From assembly GCF_002210095.1 (NCBI RefSeq), contig NZ_AQQR01000003.1:1-64000 (forward strand): 64,000 nucleotides of DNA, given 5' to 3'. The position numbers and the translations under genes are program-made. This stretch comes from Marinibacterium profundimaris. GTDB lineage: Bacteria > Pseudomonadota > Alphaproteobacteria > Rhodobacterales > Rhodobacteraceae. The notes beneath the pieces are model-generated. The model was given only the letters and a program-made list of their open reading frames with translations, had not been told where the DNA came from and did not search any database. Positions 50,546 to 59,128 of the stretch are shown one piece after another (positions within the stretch are counted from its first letter, which is position 1; each line of letters begins with the position of its first letter).

Positions 50546-51811
50546 ATGCAAGCATCGACCGATCAGACCCTGGTGGATCCGCAGGTTCCGGATCAGGCTG
50601 GCTCCGACCGCAGGGCCAGGCGCAACGTGGCCTTCCTGGTCGCGGCGCAGGCGATCCTGGGCAGCCAGATGCCCATGAATTTCGTCGTCGCGGGGCTGGC
50701 GGGCCAGCAGCTGGCGCCGAACCCCTGTCTCGCCACCCTGCCGATCTCGCTGATCGTCTTCGGGTCGATGACCACGGCGCCCTGGCTGTCGCCCTTCATG
50801 CAGCGCCATGGCCGGCGCGCGGGCTTCATGGTCGGCGCCGGCGGAGGCATGCTCGGCGGGCTGGTCGCGGCCCTGGGCCTGTGGCTGGGCAACTTCTGGA
50901 TCTTCGCGGCGGGCGGCTACCTGACCGGCATCTACATGTCGGCGCAGGGCTTTTATCGCTTCGCCGCCACCGACACCGCCTCGGACGCCTACCGGCCCAA
51001 GGCGATCTCTTATGTCATGGCCGGCGGGCTGGTCTCCGCCATCATCGGGCCACAGGTGGTGTCCTACCTGACGTCCGGCACGCCGGACGCGACTCCGATG
51101 CGGTTCTTCCCGGTCTATGTCGCGGCGATGCTGGTGAACGTGGCGGGCATCTTCCTGTTCTTCGGCCTCGACATCCCCAAACCCGTGCCACCCGCCCACG
51201 ACGCGCCCAGGGGCCGCAGCGTGCGCGAGTTGCTCAGCGATCCGACCATCGCCGTCGCCGTCATCTGCGCCGCCGTCAGCTATGCGCTGATGAACCTGGT
51301 CATGACCTCTACGCCGCTGGCCGTGGTTGGCTGCGGCTTTGCCGTGGCGGATGCCTCGAACATCGTGACGGGCCACGTTCTGGCGATGTTCGTGCCGTCC
51401 TTCTTCACCGGCCACCTGATCGCCCGCTTCGGGGCCGAGAAGATCATGGGCGTCGGTCTGTTCATCCTTGCCGTGGGCGGGGTGATCGCGCTGGAAGGCG
51501 TGGACCTGATGAACTTCTACGGCTCGCTGGTCATGTTGGGGATCGGCTGGAACTTCGGCTTCATCGGCGCCACCTCGTTGCTGGCCTCGGCCCATGCCCC
51601 GCATGAACGCGGCCGGATGCAGGGCCTGAACGATTTGATCGTCTTCGGCGCGGTGACAGCTGCCTCGCTGGCCTCGGGCGGGTTGATGAACTGTTCGGGC
51701 GGCTCGCCGGTGGATGGCTGGAACGCGGTGAACATCGCCATGGCGCCCTTCATCACCCTTGCGGGCGGCGCCCTGGTCTGGCTGACCCTGCAGAAGCGGC
51801 TGGTCCGCTAA
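50546..51811 (+). CDS. MFS transporter
   Basis: 421 residues with about 12 hydrophobic helices in two halves. The A-loop-like motif between helices 2 and 3 is FMQRHGRRAGFMVGAGGG, and its second-half counterpart is HLIARFGAEKIMGVGLF. YLTGIYMSAQGFYRFAATDTA is distinctive. The N-terminal ~25 residues are polar. Substrate unknown. It diverges from the glycosylase gene. Confidence 0.88.
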   Translation: MQASTDQTLVDPQVPDQAGSDRRARRNVAFLVAAQAILGSQMPMNFVVAGLAGQQLAPNPCLATLPISLIVFGSMTTAPWLSPFMQRHGRRAGFMVGAGGGMLGGLVAALGLWLGNFWIFAAGGYLTGIYMSAQGFYRFAATDTASDAYRPKAISYVMAGGLVSAIIGPQVVSYLTSGTPDATPMRFFPVYVAAMLVNVAGIFLFFGLDIPKPVPPAHDAPRGRSVRELLSDPTIAVAVICAAVSYALMNLVMTSTPLAVVGCGFAVADASNIVTGHVLAMFVPSFFTGHLIARFGAEKIMGVGLFILAVGGVIALEGVDLMNFYGSLVMLGIGWNFGFIGATSLLASAHAPHERGRMQGLNDLIVFGAVTAASLASGGLMNCSGGSPVDGWNAVNIAMAPFITLAGGALVWLTLQKRLVR

Positions 51812-51829
51812 GCCCGCACCGGGGCGGTA

Positions 51830-52606
51830 TCAGACCCGCCCCGTCGCCGAGGCCCACATCAGCCGCGCCCGCTTGCCCCCTTCGGACAGCGACACCTCGC
51901 CCCGCGCCACGGCGCCGGGCGCCTTGGCCACCTGCCGCAGCACCGGCCCCGCCTGCCAGGCCGCCAGCAGCGCCGGCCGCGCCTCGACCGAGACCTCGCG
52001 CATGCGCTTGCGCCCCCGGCTCAGCCGGTCGAGCCCGCGTTCCGCCAGCCGCTTCACCCCGGTCCCGGTCCCGTCCAGCAGCGGGATCCGGCCCGCGGCC
52101 TCCAGCTCGGGCACGGCGCGGAACCAGTTCGCCAGCCCCATGGCCCAGCCCAGATCCAGCAGGACCTGTTCGGGCGCCTCGCCCAGGGATTGCCCCGCAG
52201 CCCGCAGCAATGCGCCCGAGGAGTGTTCAAGATAGGCATCGAAATGCGGCTCGTCCTCGAAGGGATCCTTGTATATATCCCAACGCCTTACCGCGACATA
52301 TTCATCCAGTCGCACGGCCTCGTCGGCGCTTAGCACCCGGGCCAGCGGCGTGGTCACCTCGTGCTTGCGCACAGCTCCCTGTCCGGCGATCTCGGCCAGC
52401 GCGTCGCGCCACCATTGCAGCCGCATCTCCGCGATCATCGGCTCTGCCGTGACCCAGGGCGCGCGGCTGACCTCGACATTCATGGCGTAGATCGGAAACA
52501 GCGTTTCGCGCGCCGCCACGGGCGCGGCCATCACCGCGAGGAAGCGATCGGGATCGGCCTTTTCCACCAGGGCGGCGCAGGCGGTGACATCGGGATCAAA
52601 GCTCAT
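51830..52606 (-). CDS. squalene/phytoene synthase family protein
   Basis: 258 residues of the SQS/PSY all-helical fold. The first aspartate-rich motif is weakened to AMNVEVSRAPW; MRLQWWRDALAEIAG and the second region LLRAAGQSLGEAPEQVLLDLGWAMGLANWFRAV are family-typical, but no DxxxD pair is seen, so prenyl transfer activity is doubtful. This fits the NDUFAF6-like branch linked to complex I assembly in mitochondria and alphaproteobacteria. Third in the overlapping cimA-methyltransferase-SQS/PSY operon. Confidence 0.8.
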   Translation of the reverse strand: MSFDPDVTACAALVEKADPDRFLAVMAAPVAARETLFPIYAMNVEVSRAPWVTAEPMIAEMRLQWWRDALAEIAGQGAVRKHEVTTPLARVLSADEAVRLDEYVAVRRWDIYKDPFEDEPHFDAYLEHSSGALLRAAGQSLGEAPEQVLLDLGWAMGLANWFRAVPELEAAGRIPLLDGTGTGVKRLAERGLDRLSRGRKRMREVSVEARPALLAAWQAGPVLRQVAKAPGAVARGEVSLSEGGKRARLMWASATGRV

Positions 52607-53307
52607 GACGGCCGCGCGATCACCAGCGCATAGGCGATCCGGTCCGGCGCCGCGCGCCAGTTGGCGATTTCCGTCCAGGAGGTGTCGAGAACGCGGCGCA
52701 TCTCCGCATCCGCCTCCACCGACAGCGCCACGATCCGCGCCGCCAGCGACTGGTAATAGGCCGCCCAGGGCGCCCCGAGGATCAGCCTGTGATCCAGCAT
52801 CTCGTACCCCGCTTGTCGCACCCGTGCCGCGATCCCGTCGAGGTCGGTCAGCGCCGGGTACTCCGCCCAGAAGCGCTCCACCTCCGGGTCATTGCCGGTC
52901 AGGCGCACCGGCTCGGAAAAGGCCACGCCGCCGCCCGGTGCAAGGGCGTCGGCCCAGGCCGTCAGCCCTTCGGTCACACCAAGGAAATAGAGCGCCCCGG
53001 CCGACCAGATCAAATCGAAAGGCCCCTCCAGCGCCCCCATGTCCCCATGCCGCACGGACACGTTGCCCAGATCGCCACAGCGCGCCTTCGCCTCCCCGGC
53101 CAGGTGCGGCATCTGTTCCACCGCCTCGATCCGCGCCTCGGGCAAGGCAATCCCCAGCGTCCGCGTATCCGCGCCCGAGCCGCAGCCCGCATCGCAGACC
53201 CGCACCGGACCTTTCAGCGAAAGCCGGTCCAGCGCCCAGTGGACATCCTCCGGCAGGCCCGGCCCCTCGCGGTCCAGCCCGGAATAGAGGCGGTGAAAAG
53301 CACTCAT
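52603..53307 (-). CDS. SAM-dependent methyltransferase
   Basis: 234 residues from ATG 53307, which overlaps the cimA stop (ATGA); its own stop overlaps the next start in the same way. Class I fold: motif I VCDAGCGSGADTRTLG, the acidic residue in ARIEAVEQM, and motif DLIWSAGALYFLG. The substrate is unknown. Tight coupling to cimA could suggest a small acid, and coupling to the SQS/PSY-like gene could suggest respiratory assembly; neither is proven. Confidence 0.82.
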   Translation of the reverse strand: MSAFHRLYSGLDREGPGLPEDVHWALDRLSLKGPVRVCDAGCGSGADTRTLGIALPEARIEAVEQMPHLAGEAKARCGDLGNVSVRHGDMGALEGPFDLIWSAGALYFLGVTEGLTAWADALAPGGGVAFSEPVRLTGNDPEVERFWAEYPALTDLDGIAARVRQAGYEMLDHRLILGAPWAAYYQSLAARIVALSVEADAEMRRVLDTSWTEIANWRAAPDRIAYALVIARPS

Positions 53308-54950
53308 CCGGCGCTCTCCAGTTCCGGCGCCTCGGCCCGCAGACGGTCGCGCACCAGCTTCCAGCGGATCGCGTCCAGCAGCGCCTCGAAAGACGCGTCC
53401 ACTATGTTCGCCGACACGCCCACGGTCGACCACCGCCGGCCCTTGCCGTCTGCGCTGTCGATGATGACGCGGGTCACCGCCTCGGTCCCGCCCTGCGTGA
53501 TCCGCACCTTGAAGTCCACGAGGTGCATGTCGGCCAGCTGCGCCGAATAGCGGCCAAGATCCTTCGCCAGCGCCTGCCACAGCGCGTTGACCGGCCCCCG
53601 GTCACAGCCCTGCGCATCGAAGCTCTCGCTCACCGACAGCTTCTTCTCGCCGTCCACCTTCACCACGACCACCGCCTCCGAGACCGAAACCATCTCGTTG
53701 CGCTTGTTCTTCCGCCGCTCGACCGTGACCTTGTACCGCTTGACCTCGAAGAAGTCGGGCATCTGCCCCAGTTCTTCGCGCGCCAGCAGTTCGAAGGACG
53801 CCTGCGCGGTGTCGTAGGAATACCCCTTGTCCTCGCGGGCCTTGATCCCGTCGAGGATGCGGGCCAGCGCCGGGTCGCCCTTCTCCACCTCGATCCCGGC
53901 CTCGGCCAGCCGCCGCCGCAGGTTCGATTGCCCCGCCTGGTTCGACATCGGCACGATCCGCGCATTGCCCACGGCCGACGGCTCGACATGTTCATAGGTC
54001 GAGGGGTCCTTGAGGATCGCGCTGGCATGCAGCCCGGCCTTGTGGGCAAAGGCCGAGGCGCCGACATAGGGCAGCTGTTTCATCGGCACGCGGTTGAGGA
54101 TGTCGTCCAGCATCCGGCTGACCTGGGTCAGCCCTTCCAGCGCCTCGCGGGTGACGCCGATGTCGAACCGCTCGCACCAGGGCGCCTTCAGCAGCAGCGT
54201 CGGGATCAGCGAGGTCAGGCTGGCGTTGCCACAGCGCTCGCCCAGCCCGTTCAGCGTGCCCTGGATCTGCCGCGCCCCGGCACCGACGGCGGCCAGAGAG
54301 CCCGCCACCGCCATCTCGGTATCGTTGTGGCAATGGATGCCCAGCCGGTTGCCGGGGATCCCCGCGGCGATCACCTCACCGGTGATCCGCGCGATCTCGT
54401 CGGGCAGCGTGCCGCCGTTGGTGTCGCACAGGACGATCCAGCGCGCCCCGGCCTCCAGCGCGGCGCGGCAGCAGGCCAGCGCGTAGGATGGGGTGCGTTT
54501 GTAGCCGTCAAAGAAATGCTCGGCATCGAACAGCGCCTCCCGTCCCGAGGCCACCAGATGCGCGACCGACGCGCGGATGTTCTCGAGGTTCTCCTCCTCG
54601 GAAATCCCCAGCGCCGCCGCGACGTGATAGCTGTCGGATTTGCCGACCAGGCAGACGGCGCCCGTCCCGGCGTTCATCACCGCCGCCAGCACGTCGTCGT
54701 TCTCGGCCGAGCGCCCGGCCCGCTTGGTCATCCCGAAGGCGGTCAGGCGCGCCCGCAGGTCCGGAGCGGCGTCAAAGAACGCGCTGTCGGTGGGGTTCGC
54801 CCCGGGCCAGCCGCCTTCGACATAATCGATCCCCAGCCCGTCCAGCGCCTCGGCGATCCGCAGCTTCTCGGCCACGGAAAACTGCACGCCCTGCGTCTGC
54901 TGGCCATCCCGCAGCGTGGTGTCATAGAGATAAAGTCGCTCTTTGGTCAT
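53304..54950 (-). CDS. cimA: citramalate synthase
   Basis: 548 residues, usual for CimA. A DRE-TIM metallolyase barrel begins YDTTLRDGQQTQGVQFSVAEK, with GGWPGANPTD, the metal site in GIHCHNDTEMAVA and the catalytic segment NGLGERCGNASL; the C-terminal LeuA_dimer regulatory domain follows. It condenses pyruvate with acetyl-CoA to citramalate, the first step of threonine-independent isoleucine synthesis; the signature fits CimA better than LeuA. It heads the operon, and a TGTCCCACGCGTGGGACA palindrome lies 15 bp upstream of its ATG. Confidence 0.93.
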   Translation of the reverse strand: MTKERLYLYDTTLRDGQQTQGVQFSVAEKLRIAEALDGLGIDYVEGGWPGANPTDSAFFDAAPDLRARLTAFGMTKRAGRSAENDDVLAAVMNAGTGAVCLVGKSDSYHVAAALGISEEENLENIRASVAHLVASGREALFDAEHFFDGYKRTPSYALACCRAALEAGARWIVLCDTNGGTLPDEIARITGEVIAAGIPGNRLGIHCHNDTEMAVAGSLAAVGAGARQIQGTLNGLGERCGNASLTSLIPTLLLKAPWCERFDIGVTREALEGLTQVSRMLDDILNRVPMKQLPYVGASAFAHKAGLHASAILKDPSTYEHVEPSAVGNARIVPMSNQAGQSNLRRRLAEAGIEVEKGDPALARILDGIKAREDKGYSYDTAQASFELLAREELGQMPDFFEVKRYKVTVERRKNKRNEMVSVSEAVVVVKVDGEKKLSVSESFDAQGCDRGPVNALWQALAKDLGRYSAQLADMHLVDFKVRITQGGTEAVTRVIIDSADGKGRRWSTVGVSANIVDASFEALLDAIRWKLVRDRLRAEAPELESAG

Positions 54951-54965
54951 CGCCTGGCTCCCGCA

Positions 54966-55019
54966 TGTCCCACGCGTGGGACAGACCTCCGCTTGTTTCT
55001 TTTCAACAGGTTACAGAGG
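54966..55019. repeat. palindrome TGTCCCACGCGTGGGACA plus partner motif, copy 2
   Basis: The 18-bp palindrome at 54966-54983 is identical to the core at 26453-26470. After exactly 19 nt comes TCAACAGGTTACAGAGG (55003-55019), matching TCAACGGGTTGCAGGG at 26490-26505. It lies upstream of cimA. Confidence 0.8.
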
Positions 55020-55067
55020 CGTCTTCATGAAGTCTTAACCTCCGTGGTCGCCGGGTCACACCGACAC

Positions 55068-55133
55068 CCTGTCTTCATCTTTGCAAAAATACCTCTCGGG
55101 GGGGCGCGCAGCGCGGGGGGCAGACAGCCCCCC
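55068..55133 (-). repeat. dispersed terminator-like element, copy B
   Basis: The plus strand reads CCCTGTCTTCATCTTTG then AAAATACCTC, a G-run and the hairpin GGGGGGC-AGACA-GCCCCCC (55115-55133). It follows the stop of minus-strand cysS by 17 bp. On the minus strand TATTTTTG follows the hairpins, so it may terminate cysS. Confidence 0.75.
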
Positions 55134-55150
55134 TCCACCCTCTGCGTCCC

Positions 55151-56584
55151 TCACCCGATCTCCTCCAGCTTGGCGGCGTCAAAGCCCGGCCCCGGTACCA
55201 GCTCGACCCCCGCCTTCGACATCCGCACCTCGACCCCGGCCGCCACAAGCGCGGCCTTCAGGCGGTCGACCTCAGTGAAATCCTTGGTGGCCATGGCCGT
55301 CTCACGTACGGTACCAAGCCGCTCTTTGAGACCAGTCAGAACCTCGGCCGCGTTGAGCGTATCCACCGATGCGGCGTTGGTGAGAAGCTCGTCAAAACCC
55401 ATCAGGTCCAGCCCGTTGAGGAACTGCTTGGCCGCAACTTTCCAGTCGTCTGCCGACACCGAAGCATCAAGAACCCGCTTCGCCAGCAGATCGAGACCAC
55501 GGCGCGCATTGAAGGTGTTCAGATCATCACAGAGAGAATCCAGAACCGCCGGGCTCTGCTCGCTCGGGTCAAGCTCATGACGCAGGAAGCTCCCTTCGGC
55601 GGCCTCTTGCGCTTTTCGCCACCGGTCCAGAACGACCTTAGCTTCATCGACCTTCTTCGCCGTCCAGTCCATCGGCTTGCGGTAATGCGTCGAGAGCAGC
55701 ACGAAACGCACCACCTCGCCGGGGATCCCCTGGTCCAGCAGATCCCGCACGGTGAAGAAATTGCCGAGCGATTTCGACATCTTCTTGCCTTCGACCTGCA
55801 GCATCTCGTTGTGCAGCCAGACATTGGCGAAACCCGCGCCGGGGTGGGCGCAGCAGCTTTGGGCGATCTCGTTCTCGTGGTGCGGGAACATCAGGTCGTT
55901 GCCGCCGCCGTGGATGTCGAAATGATCGCCCAGCAGCGCATCCGACATGGCCGAGCATTCGATATGCCAGCCCGGACGCCCCCGGCCCCAGGGCGAGTCC
56001 CAGCCCGGCAGGTCGTCCGACGAGGGCTTCCACAGCACGAAATCCATCGGGTTCTTCTTGTAGGGCGCGACCTCGACCCGTGCGCCGGCGATCATGTCGT
56101 CCACCGATCGGCCCGAGAGCGCGCCGTAGTCGGCATAGCTTTCGACCGAGAACAGCACATGCCCCTCGGCCGCATAGGCGTGGCCCGAGGCGATCAGCCC
56201 CTCGATCATGGCGATCATCTGCGGGATGTAGGCGGTGGCGCGCGGCATGTGGTCGGGCTGAAGCGCGCCAAGGGCGCCCATGTCGTCCAGGTACCAGCCG
56301 ATGGTTTCCTCGGTGATCTCGGAAATCGGCCGCCCCGAGGCCGCCGCGCGGGCGTTGATCTTGTCGTCGACGTCGGTGAAATTCCGCACGTAGGTGACAT
56401 GGTCAGGCCCGTAGACCTGCCGCAGCAGCCGGTAGAGCGTGTCGAAGACCACCACCGGCCGGGCATTGCCCAGGTGTGCCCGGTCATAGACCGTCGGGCC
56501 GCAGACATAGAGCCGCACATTTTCCGGATCGATCGGTGCAAAGACCTCTTTCTGGCGGGTCTTCGTATTGTGGAACCTGATCAT
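55151..56584 (-). CDS. cysS: cysteinyl-tRNA synthetase
   Basis: 477 residues from ATG 56584 ([13 protein letters not shown]; a second ATG at 56590 would add two). Class I synthetase with the zinc cysteine in [14 protein letters not shown]-type HLGN (37-40), the WHIECSAMS and HHENEIAQS zinc region and KMSKS in [12 protein letters not shown]. It charges tRNA-Cys. It is alone on its strand; a terminator-like repeat follows. Confidence 0.96.
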   Translation of the reverse strand: MIRFHNTKTRQKEVFAPIDPENVRLYVCGPTVYDRAHLGNARPVVVFDTLYRLLRQVYGPDHVTYVRNFTDVDDKINARAAASGRPISEITEETIGWYLDDMGALGALQPDHMPRATAYIPQMIAMIEGLIASGHAYAAEGHVLFSVESYADYGALSGRSVDDMIAGARVEVAPYKKNPMDFVLWKPSSDDLPGWDSPWGRGRPGWHIECSAMSDALLGDHFDIHGGGNDLMFPHHENEIAQSCCAHPGAGFANVWLHNEMLQVEGKKMSKSLGNFFTVRDLLDQGIPGEVVRFVLLSTHYRKPMDWTAKKVDEAKVVLDRWRKAQEAAEGSFLRHELDPSEQSPAVLDSLCDDLNTFNARRGLDLLAKRVLDASVSADDWKVAAKQFLNGLDLMGFDELLTNAASVDTLNAAEVLTGLKERLGTVRETAMATKDFTEVDRLKAALVAAGVEVRMSKAGVELVPGPGFDAAKLEEIG

Positions 56585-56944
56585 GCCCATGTTTCCCCAA
56601 GCAAGGTTGCAAATGAGTTGCAAAATGGCGGCCAAGGCCCGGCGGGCTTAGCAAGTTCACTCTGGGATGGAAACAGAAAGAACGGCCCGCCTGACGATGT
56701 CAGCCGGTAATGCAGCAGATGTTGATGCGTGCGTGCCGTGTCATGGCCGCCTGATAACACCTCTTTCCGCCGCCGCCAAGCCATGACCGTTTGGCGTGGC
56801 TTCGAGAGGTCGGTGCCCCGGTTTCCGGACCGGCACAAGACGCGCGGCCCGCCATGGCCCGATGCCCGGGCAGCGCCGCCGCGACCCCCGGTCTGTCCGC
56901 ATTGCGCAGTTGCGATGGCGCCCCGACACTGGCACGCTCCGCGC
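56585..56944. promoter_or_regulatory. cysS upstream region and gap before YjbR gene
   Basis: The cysS leader holds two direct TTGCAAA copies (56607-56613 and 56618-56624), 11 bp apart, close to the cysS ribosome binding site GGGGA. The rest of the interval shows nothing beyond GC-rich sequence; I found no T-box-like structure. Confidence 0.4.
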
Positions 56945-57301
56945 ATGAGCCGGGACCTTGTCACAGCCATCTGCGCGCCCTTGCCGGGAGCCGAAAAATC
57001 CGACCCATGGGGCGGAGGCCATGACGCATGGAAGGTCGGCGGCAAGATGTTCGCCTGCATCGGCACGATGGATGCGGGCGTCGCGGTAAAGACGGAGTCA
57101 GTCGAGACCGCGACCATGCTGATCGACGCCGGCGTGGGCGAGAAGGCGCCCTATTTTCATCGCTCCTGGCTGCTGCTTCCCTGGGGCACGCCCGAGGATG
57201 AGCTGCGCCACCGGCTGGAAAGCTCCTACGACATCGTCCGCGCGGGGCTGACCAAGACGGTCCAGGCCACGCTCGCGCCCCGCGCGGTCCCGGGCGCATG
57301 A
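56945..57301 (+). CDS. MmcQ/YjbR family protein
   Basis: 118 residues from ATG 56945. The YjbR fold has ICAPLPGAEKSDPWGGGHDAWKVGGKMFACIG at the N-terminus and the closing ELRHRLESSYDIVRAGLTKTVQATL, the typical 'xSYxLVxxxLTKKxR' end of the family. These are DNA-binding-fold (CyaY-like) proteins of unknown role. It overlaps the following GNAT gene by ATGA. Confidence 0.85.
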   Translation: MSRDLVTAICAPLPGAEKSDPWGGGHDAWKVGGKMFACIGTMDAGVAVKTESVETATMLIDAGVGEKAPYFHRSWLLLPWGTPEDELRHRLESSYDIVRAGLTKTVQATLAPRAVPGA

Positions 57302-57894
57302 GCCCGGACGACGAGAGGCCAGGGTCCGGCCTGCGCCCGGCGACGGCGCGCGACGCGGCCCTTGTGGCGCGGCTGAGCGATATGGCCGACGAGGAACTGC
57401 CCCGGCTGATCTGGGCGCGCGAGGTGACGGCGGACAAGGACATCTGGGCCGTCGGGACCGAGAGCTACGCGCGGCTGCTGGCCGGGGGCGTGCCGGGGCG
57501 GATGCTGCTGTCGGACACCGGTGCGGCGCCGACCGGCGGGGTCTGGACCTACCCGATGACGGATCCCGGCGATCCCGATGCCGCGCCGATCGCCGATCTG
57601 GCCCCGCTGCGGCGGCTGAAGCGGCACATGGCCGGGGACTGGTACATCGATTTCATCGCCGTCCTGCCCGAGCATCGCGGCCGCGGGCTGGGCCGGGTGC
57701 TGCTGGCCGGCGCGCTGGATGCGGCGCGCGCGGCCGGGGCGCGGCGGATCGGGCTGATCGCGCTGGACAGCAACGCCACGGCCATCGCGCTTTACGGCTC
57801 GGCCGGGTTCGTGGCCATGGCCTCGGAGCGGCTGGTCAACGACGCCTGGAAGACCGGGGCGCAGGACGCCGTGCTGATGACCCGCGCGCTGTGA
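57298..57894 (+). CDS. GNAT-family N-acetyltransferase
   Basis: 198 residues from ATG 57298, translationally coupled to the YjbR gene. The acetyl-CoA site is YIDFIAVLPEHRGRGLGRVL (Q/RxxGxG/A variant RGRGLG), followed by LIALDSNATAIALYGSAGF, the usual motif B end. The substrate is unknown. Confidence 0.87.
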   Translation: MSPDDERPGSGLRPATARDAALVARLSDMADEELPRLIWAREVTADKDIWAVGTESYARLLAGGVPGRMLLSDTGAAPTGGVWTYPMTDPGDPDAAPIADLAPLRRLKRHMAGDWYIDFIAVLPEHRGRGLGRVLLAGALDAARAAGARRIGLIALDSNATAIALYGSAGFVAMASERLVNDAWKTGAQDAVLMTRAL

Positions 57895-57985
57895 TCCGGT
57901 CCGGGGCGCGCAGGGCCGCCCCCGCGACGACCGTACTACGCCAGCGGCGGCCGGCGCAGGCGCAGGCCCGGGCCGGCCGGCGCGG

Positions 57986-58360
57986 TCAGTCGTAGGCGAC
58001 CACCTCGAATTCGATCCCGTCGGGTCCGTCGAAATAGAACCGCTGTCCCGGCTCGCAATCCGCGTGGCTGTGGGGAACGTAGCCCTTGGCCTTCACCCGC
58101 GCCTCCACCTTGGCAAGGTCGTCGACCTCGACCCCGATGTGGTTCAGCCCGCCTGTCAGGTGGTAGGTATCGCCGATTGGCGTCTGTCCTTCGGCCGGCG
58201 CATAGAGCGCGAGATAACCGCTGTCGTCGCCCACATGGACGGTGAACCCGTCGCCAAGGGCCGGCCCTTCCCAGCGGACCTTCCAGTCGAAGAGCTCTGA
58301 CAGCACCGCCGCCGTGGCCCTGGGATCGGGGACCGAGACATTCACATGTTCCAACCGCAT
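57986..58360 (-). CDS. VOC-family protein, probable SoxR target
   Basis: 124 residues from ATG 58360 (AGGAGA upstream). A single vicinal oxygen chelate domain, MRLEHVNVSVPDPRATAAVLSELF ... GLNHIGVEVDDLAKVEARVK ... YFDGPDGIEFEVVAYD, with His and Glu at the metal positions. Likely a glyoxalase-, dioxygenase- or thiol-transfer-type enzyme in stress defence. It is divergent from soxR, and its promoter holds the SoxR box in a 19-bp spacer, so redox induction is predicted. Confidence 0.85.
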   Translation of the reverse strand: MRLEHVNVSVPDPRATAAVLSELFDWKVRWEGPALGDGFTVHVGDDSGYLALYAPAEGQTPIGDTYHLTGGLNHIGVEVDDLAKVEARVKAKGYVPHSHADCEPGQRFYFDGPDGIEFEVVAYD

Positions 58361-58397
58361 TGCGTTTCTCCTTTGCACTTGAACATCGACGGCGCTC

Positions 58398-58428
58398 ACC
58401 GTAATTCCTCAAGTGAACTTTAGGTCAA
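58398..58428 (-). promoter_or_regulatory. promoter of VOC gene with 19-bp spacer over SoxR box
   Basis: On the minus strand TTGACC (58423-58428) is separated by 19 nt from TACGGT (58398-58403). A 19-bp spacer is typical of MerR/SoxR-activated promoters, and the SoxR-box-like palindrome fills it. Confidence 0.7.
58407..58424. promoter_or_regulatory. SoxR box
   Basis: CCTCAAGTGAACTTTAGG: 8-bp arms with one mismatch, matching the known SoxR operator pattern CCTCAAGTTnACTTGAGG. It lies 29 bp upstream of the soxR ATG and in the divergent promoter. Confidence 0.85.
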
Positions 58429-58453
58429 GCCCCAAAACCGGCAAGGCTATCAG

Positions 58454-58936
58454 ATGGCTCACGGAACCAGCCCCCGCCCTCTCCGGCCCTCCGGCCTGAG
58501 CATCGGCGACATCGCCACCCGCACCGGCCTCGCCGTCTCGGCGATCCGCTACTACGAGGAGGAAGGGCTGGTTGCCCCCTACCGCACCGCGTCGGGCCAG
58601 CGGCGGTTCACCCGGGCGGACCTGCGGCGGCTGTCTTTCGTGCGGATCGCGCAGTCGCTGGGCTTTCCGCTTTCCCGGATCCGCGCGGCGATGCAGTCCC
58701 TGCCCGCCGACCGACCGCCCTCGAAGGCGGACTGGGGCCGGATCTCGCGCGAGTTCCGCGCGGACCTGGATGCGCGCATCGCCCAGCTGGAGGCGCTGCG
58801 CGACAAGCTCGACGGCTGCATCGGCTGCGGCTGTCTCTCTCTGGACAGCTGCGCGCTGTACAATGAGCGCGACAAGGCCGCGGCCCTGGGCGACGGGCCG
58901 CGCTACCTGATGGGGGACAGATCGGAAGATATCTAG
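58454..58936 (+). CDS. soxR: redox-sensitive transcriptional activator SoxR
   Basis: 160 residues of the MerR family. The HTH is SIGDIATRTGLAVSAIRYYEEEGL with wing GQRRFTRADLRRL; a dimerisation helix precedes the [2Fe-2S] motif Cys122-x2-Cys125-x-Cys127-x5-Cys133 (GCIGCGCLSLDSC), which is diagnostic for SoxR. Oxidation of the cluster activates target promoters by twisting the 19-bp spacer. No soxS is nearby, as usual outside enterics; the divergent VOC gene is the natural target. Confidence 0.95.
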   Translation: MAHGTSPRPLRPSGLSIGDIATRTGLAVSAIRYYEEEGLVAPYRTASGQRRFTRADLRRLSFVRIAQSLGFPLSRIRAAMQSLPADRPPSKADWGRISREFRADLDARIAQLEALRDKLDGCIGCGCLSLDSCALYNERDKAAALGDGPRYLMGDRSEDI

Positions 58937-59128
58937 GCGCGGCTCGGCAGCCCCGGCGCGTGCAAAATCCGGAGCGGCAACCGGTTGGCTCCCGCCGCTT
59001 CGCCATTCGTCTTTCCGGCGCGGCGGCGGTTGCCCAAAGTCAGGCCGCCGTGCCCCGGACGCCGCGTCCCCCTGACCGGTGGTCCGGGCCCGATTGACAC
59101 CGCCCCGGCGTTGTGGCCTGTCCGCCCC

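Noticed and set aside
49820..51604. A 594-codon frame as a fusion of a long N-terminal domain to the DNA glycosylase
   Set aside because: The extra part is antisense to the MFS transporter gene; the glycosylase family begins at about 50449.
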